From an uncultured Bacteroidales bacterium (lineage in GTDB: Bacteria > Bacteroidota > Bacteroidia > Bacteroidales > P3), in assembly GCA_947176875.1 (NCBI GenBank), contig CAMWSI010000032.1, positions 1-7,778 of the forward strand: a stretch of DNA of 7,778 nt, written 5' to 3'. Under the pieces are notes generated by a model that ran no database searches, was not told the origin of the DNA, and worked only from the letters and a program-made list of their open reading frames with translations. Numbering within the stretch: the stretch's first letter is position 1; the number at the start of each line of letters is the position of its first letter. Positions 7,176-7,778 of the stretch are shown here, one piece after another. The position numbers and the translations under genes are program-made.

Positions 7176-7778
7176 TCAGGAGCGGGCAATTTTAGTCTGA
7201 TGTTCCGTTTTGTTGAGTTCGGTGCAGGTTGTCAGTCGGTTGAACCGGCGCATGGCCGAAGCCTTTACCTTGTCGGCGATGTCGATATAAGGCTTCATGG
7301 CCGCATAATCGCTGTGTCCGGTCCATTTCATGACCACTTCCGGCGGGATGCCTAAAGCCAGCGCGTTGCAGACAAACGTGCGGCGGCCTACGTGTGTCGC
7401 CAGCAGCTGATATTTGGGCACCACTTCGTCAACGCGGCGGTTCCCCTTGAAATAAGTCCTGCGCACCGGCTCGTTCAAGGCCGCCAGTTTCCCCAGTTCT
7501 TTCAGATAGACGTTCATGCGTTGGTTGCTGATGACAGGCAAGGCTTTGTTGTCTCTGAAATCGATTTTCTTGTATTTATTGAGGATTGCCCGACTTTGAT
7601 CATTCAGTTCTATAGTTATATTAACGGCCGTTTTTATGGTGGTAATTTCTATTTTATTAGATTTTATATCAGTTCGTTTTAGATTGAAAACATCTGAATA
7701 ACGTAGTCCTGTGAAGCAACAGAATAAAAATACATCGCGAACTCGTTCCAGATACATTTTCCTGCTCGGAATGGGGAC
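7176..7778 (-). CDS. Tyrosine recombinase/integrase, catalytic domain (N-terminus outside window)
   Basis: The frame stays open to the right edge (seven more codons, VPIPSRK, precede the ATG at 7757), so the gene begins outside the window; 200 residues are visible. Counting from the Met at 7757, the catalytic set of the phage-integrase family can be read: Arg19 in TGLRYSD, Lys42 in the beta-hairpin (TTIKTA), His122 and Arg125 in HVGRR, His148 in TGHSD, and the nucleophile Tyr157 in MKPYID. The domain therefore appears intact. Such enzymes cut and rejoin DNA at specific sites through a 3'-phosphotyrosine link, for integration or excision of mobile elements or for inversion. The core-binding domain is not visible, so the subtype and target site cannot be judged. 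It converges on the large surface gene. Base composition changes sharply inside the frame near 7550. Confidence 0.93.
   Translation of the reverse strand, partial: VPIPSRKMYLERVRDVFLFCCFTGLRYSDVFNLKRTDIKSNKIEITTIKTAVNITIELNDQSRAILNKYKKIDFRDNKALPVISNQRMNVYLKELGKLAALNEPVRRTYFKGNRRVDEVVPKYQLLATHVGRRTFVCNALALGIPPEVVMKWTGHSDYAAMKPYIDIADKVKASAMRRFNRLTTCTELNKTEHQTKIARS

Noticed and set aside
7104..7355. Plus-strand open frames opposite the integrase (7104-7355 and 7392-7682)
   Set aside because: They are antisense to a recombinase with a complete set of catalytic residues and show no recognisable features.

Overview
The window looks like chromosomal DNA of a Bacteroidales-type bacterium (phylum Bacteroidota). 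Three things point there: both large proteins end in a type A C-terminal sorting domain of the type IX secretion system (T9SS); the third gene is a tyrosine recombinase of the kind common in this phylum; and a TAnnTTTG-type promoter element, typical of the phylum, precedes the second gene. The genus cannot be assigned from the sequence alone.

Layout. (1) Positions 2-3151, plus strand: the C-terminal part of a very large secreted protein whose start lies before the window. (2) A 91-bp gap with a strong intrinsic terminator (3176-3208), followed at once by a candidate -7 promoter element (3213-3220). (3) Positions 3243-7055, plus strand: a complete 1270-residue paralogue of the first protein, with a signal peptide. 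(4) A 120-bp gap with a second intrinsic terminator (7097-7133). (5) Positions 7176 to the right edge, minus strand: the C-terminal catalytic part of a tyrosine recombinase/integrase, convergent with the second gene. No gap exceeds 300 bp, and I saw no rRNA, tRNA or CRISPR.

The two large proteins share one architecture: Ig/PKD-like beta domains, a conserved uncharacterised region that looks partly helical, another beta domain ending in a DTVAVTIY-type strand, a CNA-B/SdrD-like beta sandwich, a pair of degenerate dockerin-like repeats, a cohesin-like domain, and the T9SS sorting domain. They are most likely cell-surface or released adhesin/scaffold-like proteins, exported through the Sec system and then the T9SS. 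The terminator and promoter between them suggest separate transcription rather than an operon.

The most striking signal is mosaicism. A 524-bp block is about 98% identical between the paralogues (10 differences, one amino acid change, including a 305-bp perfect run). The flanking sequence is much more diverged and, in places, far more AT-rich. This looks like gene conversion or module exchange between tandem paralogues. The neighbouring integrase also shows a sharp composition break inside its reading frame.
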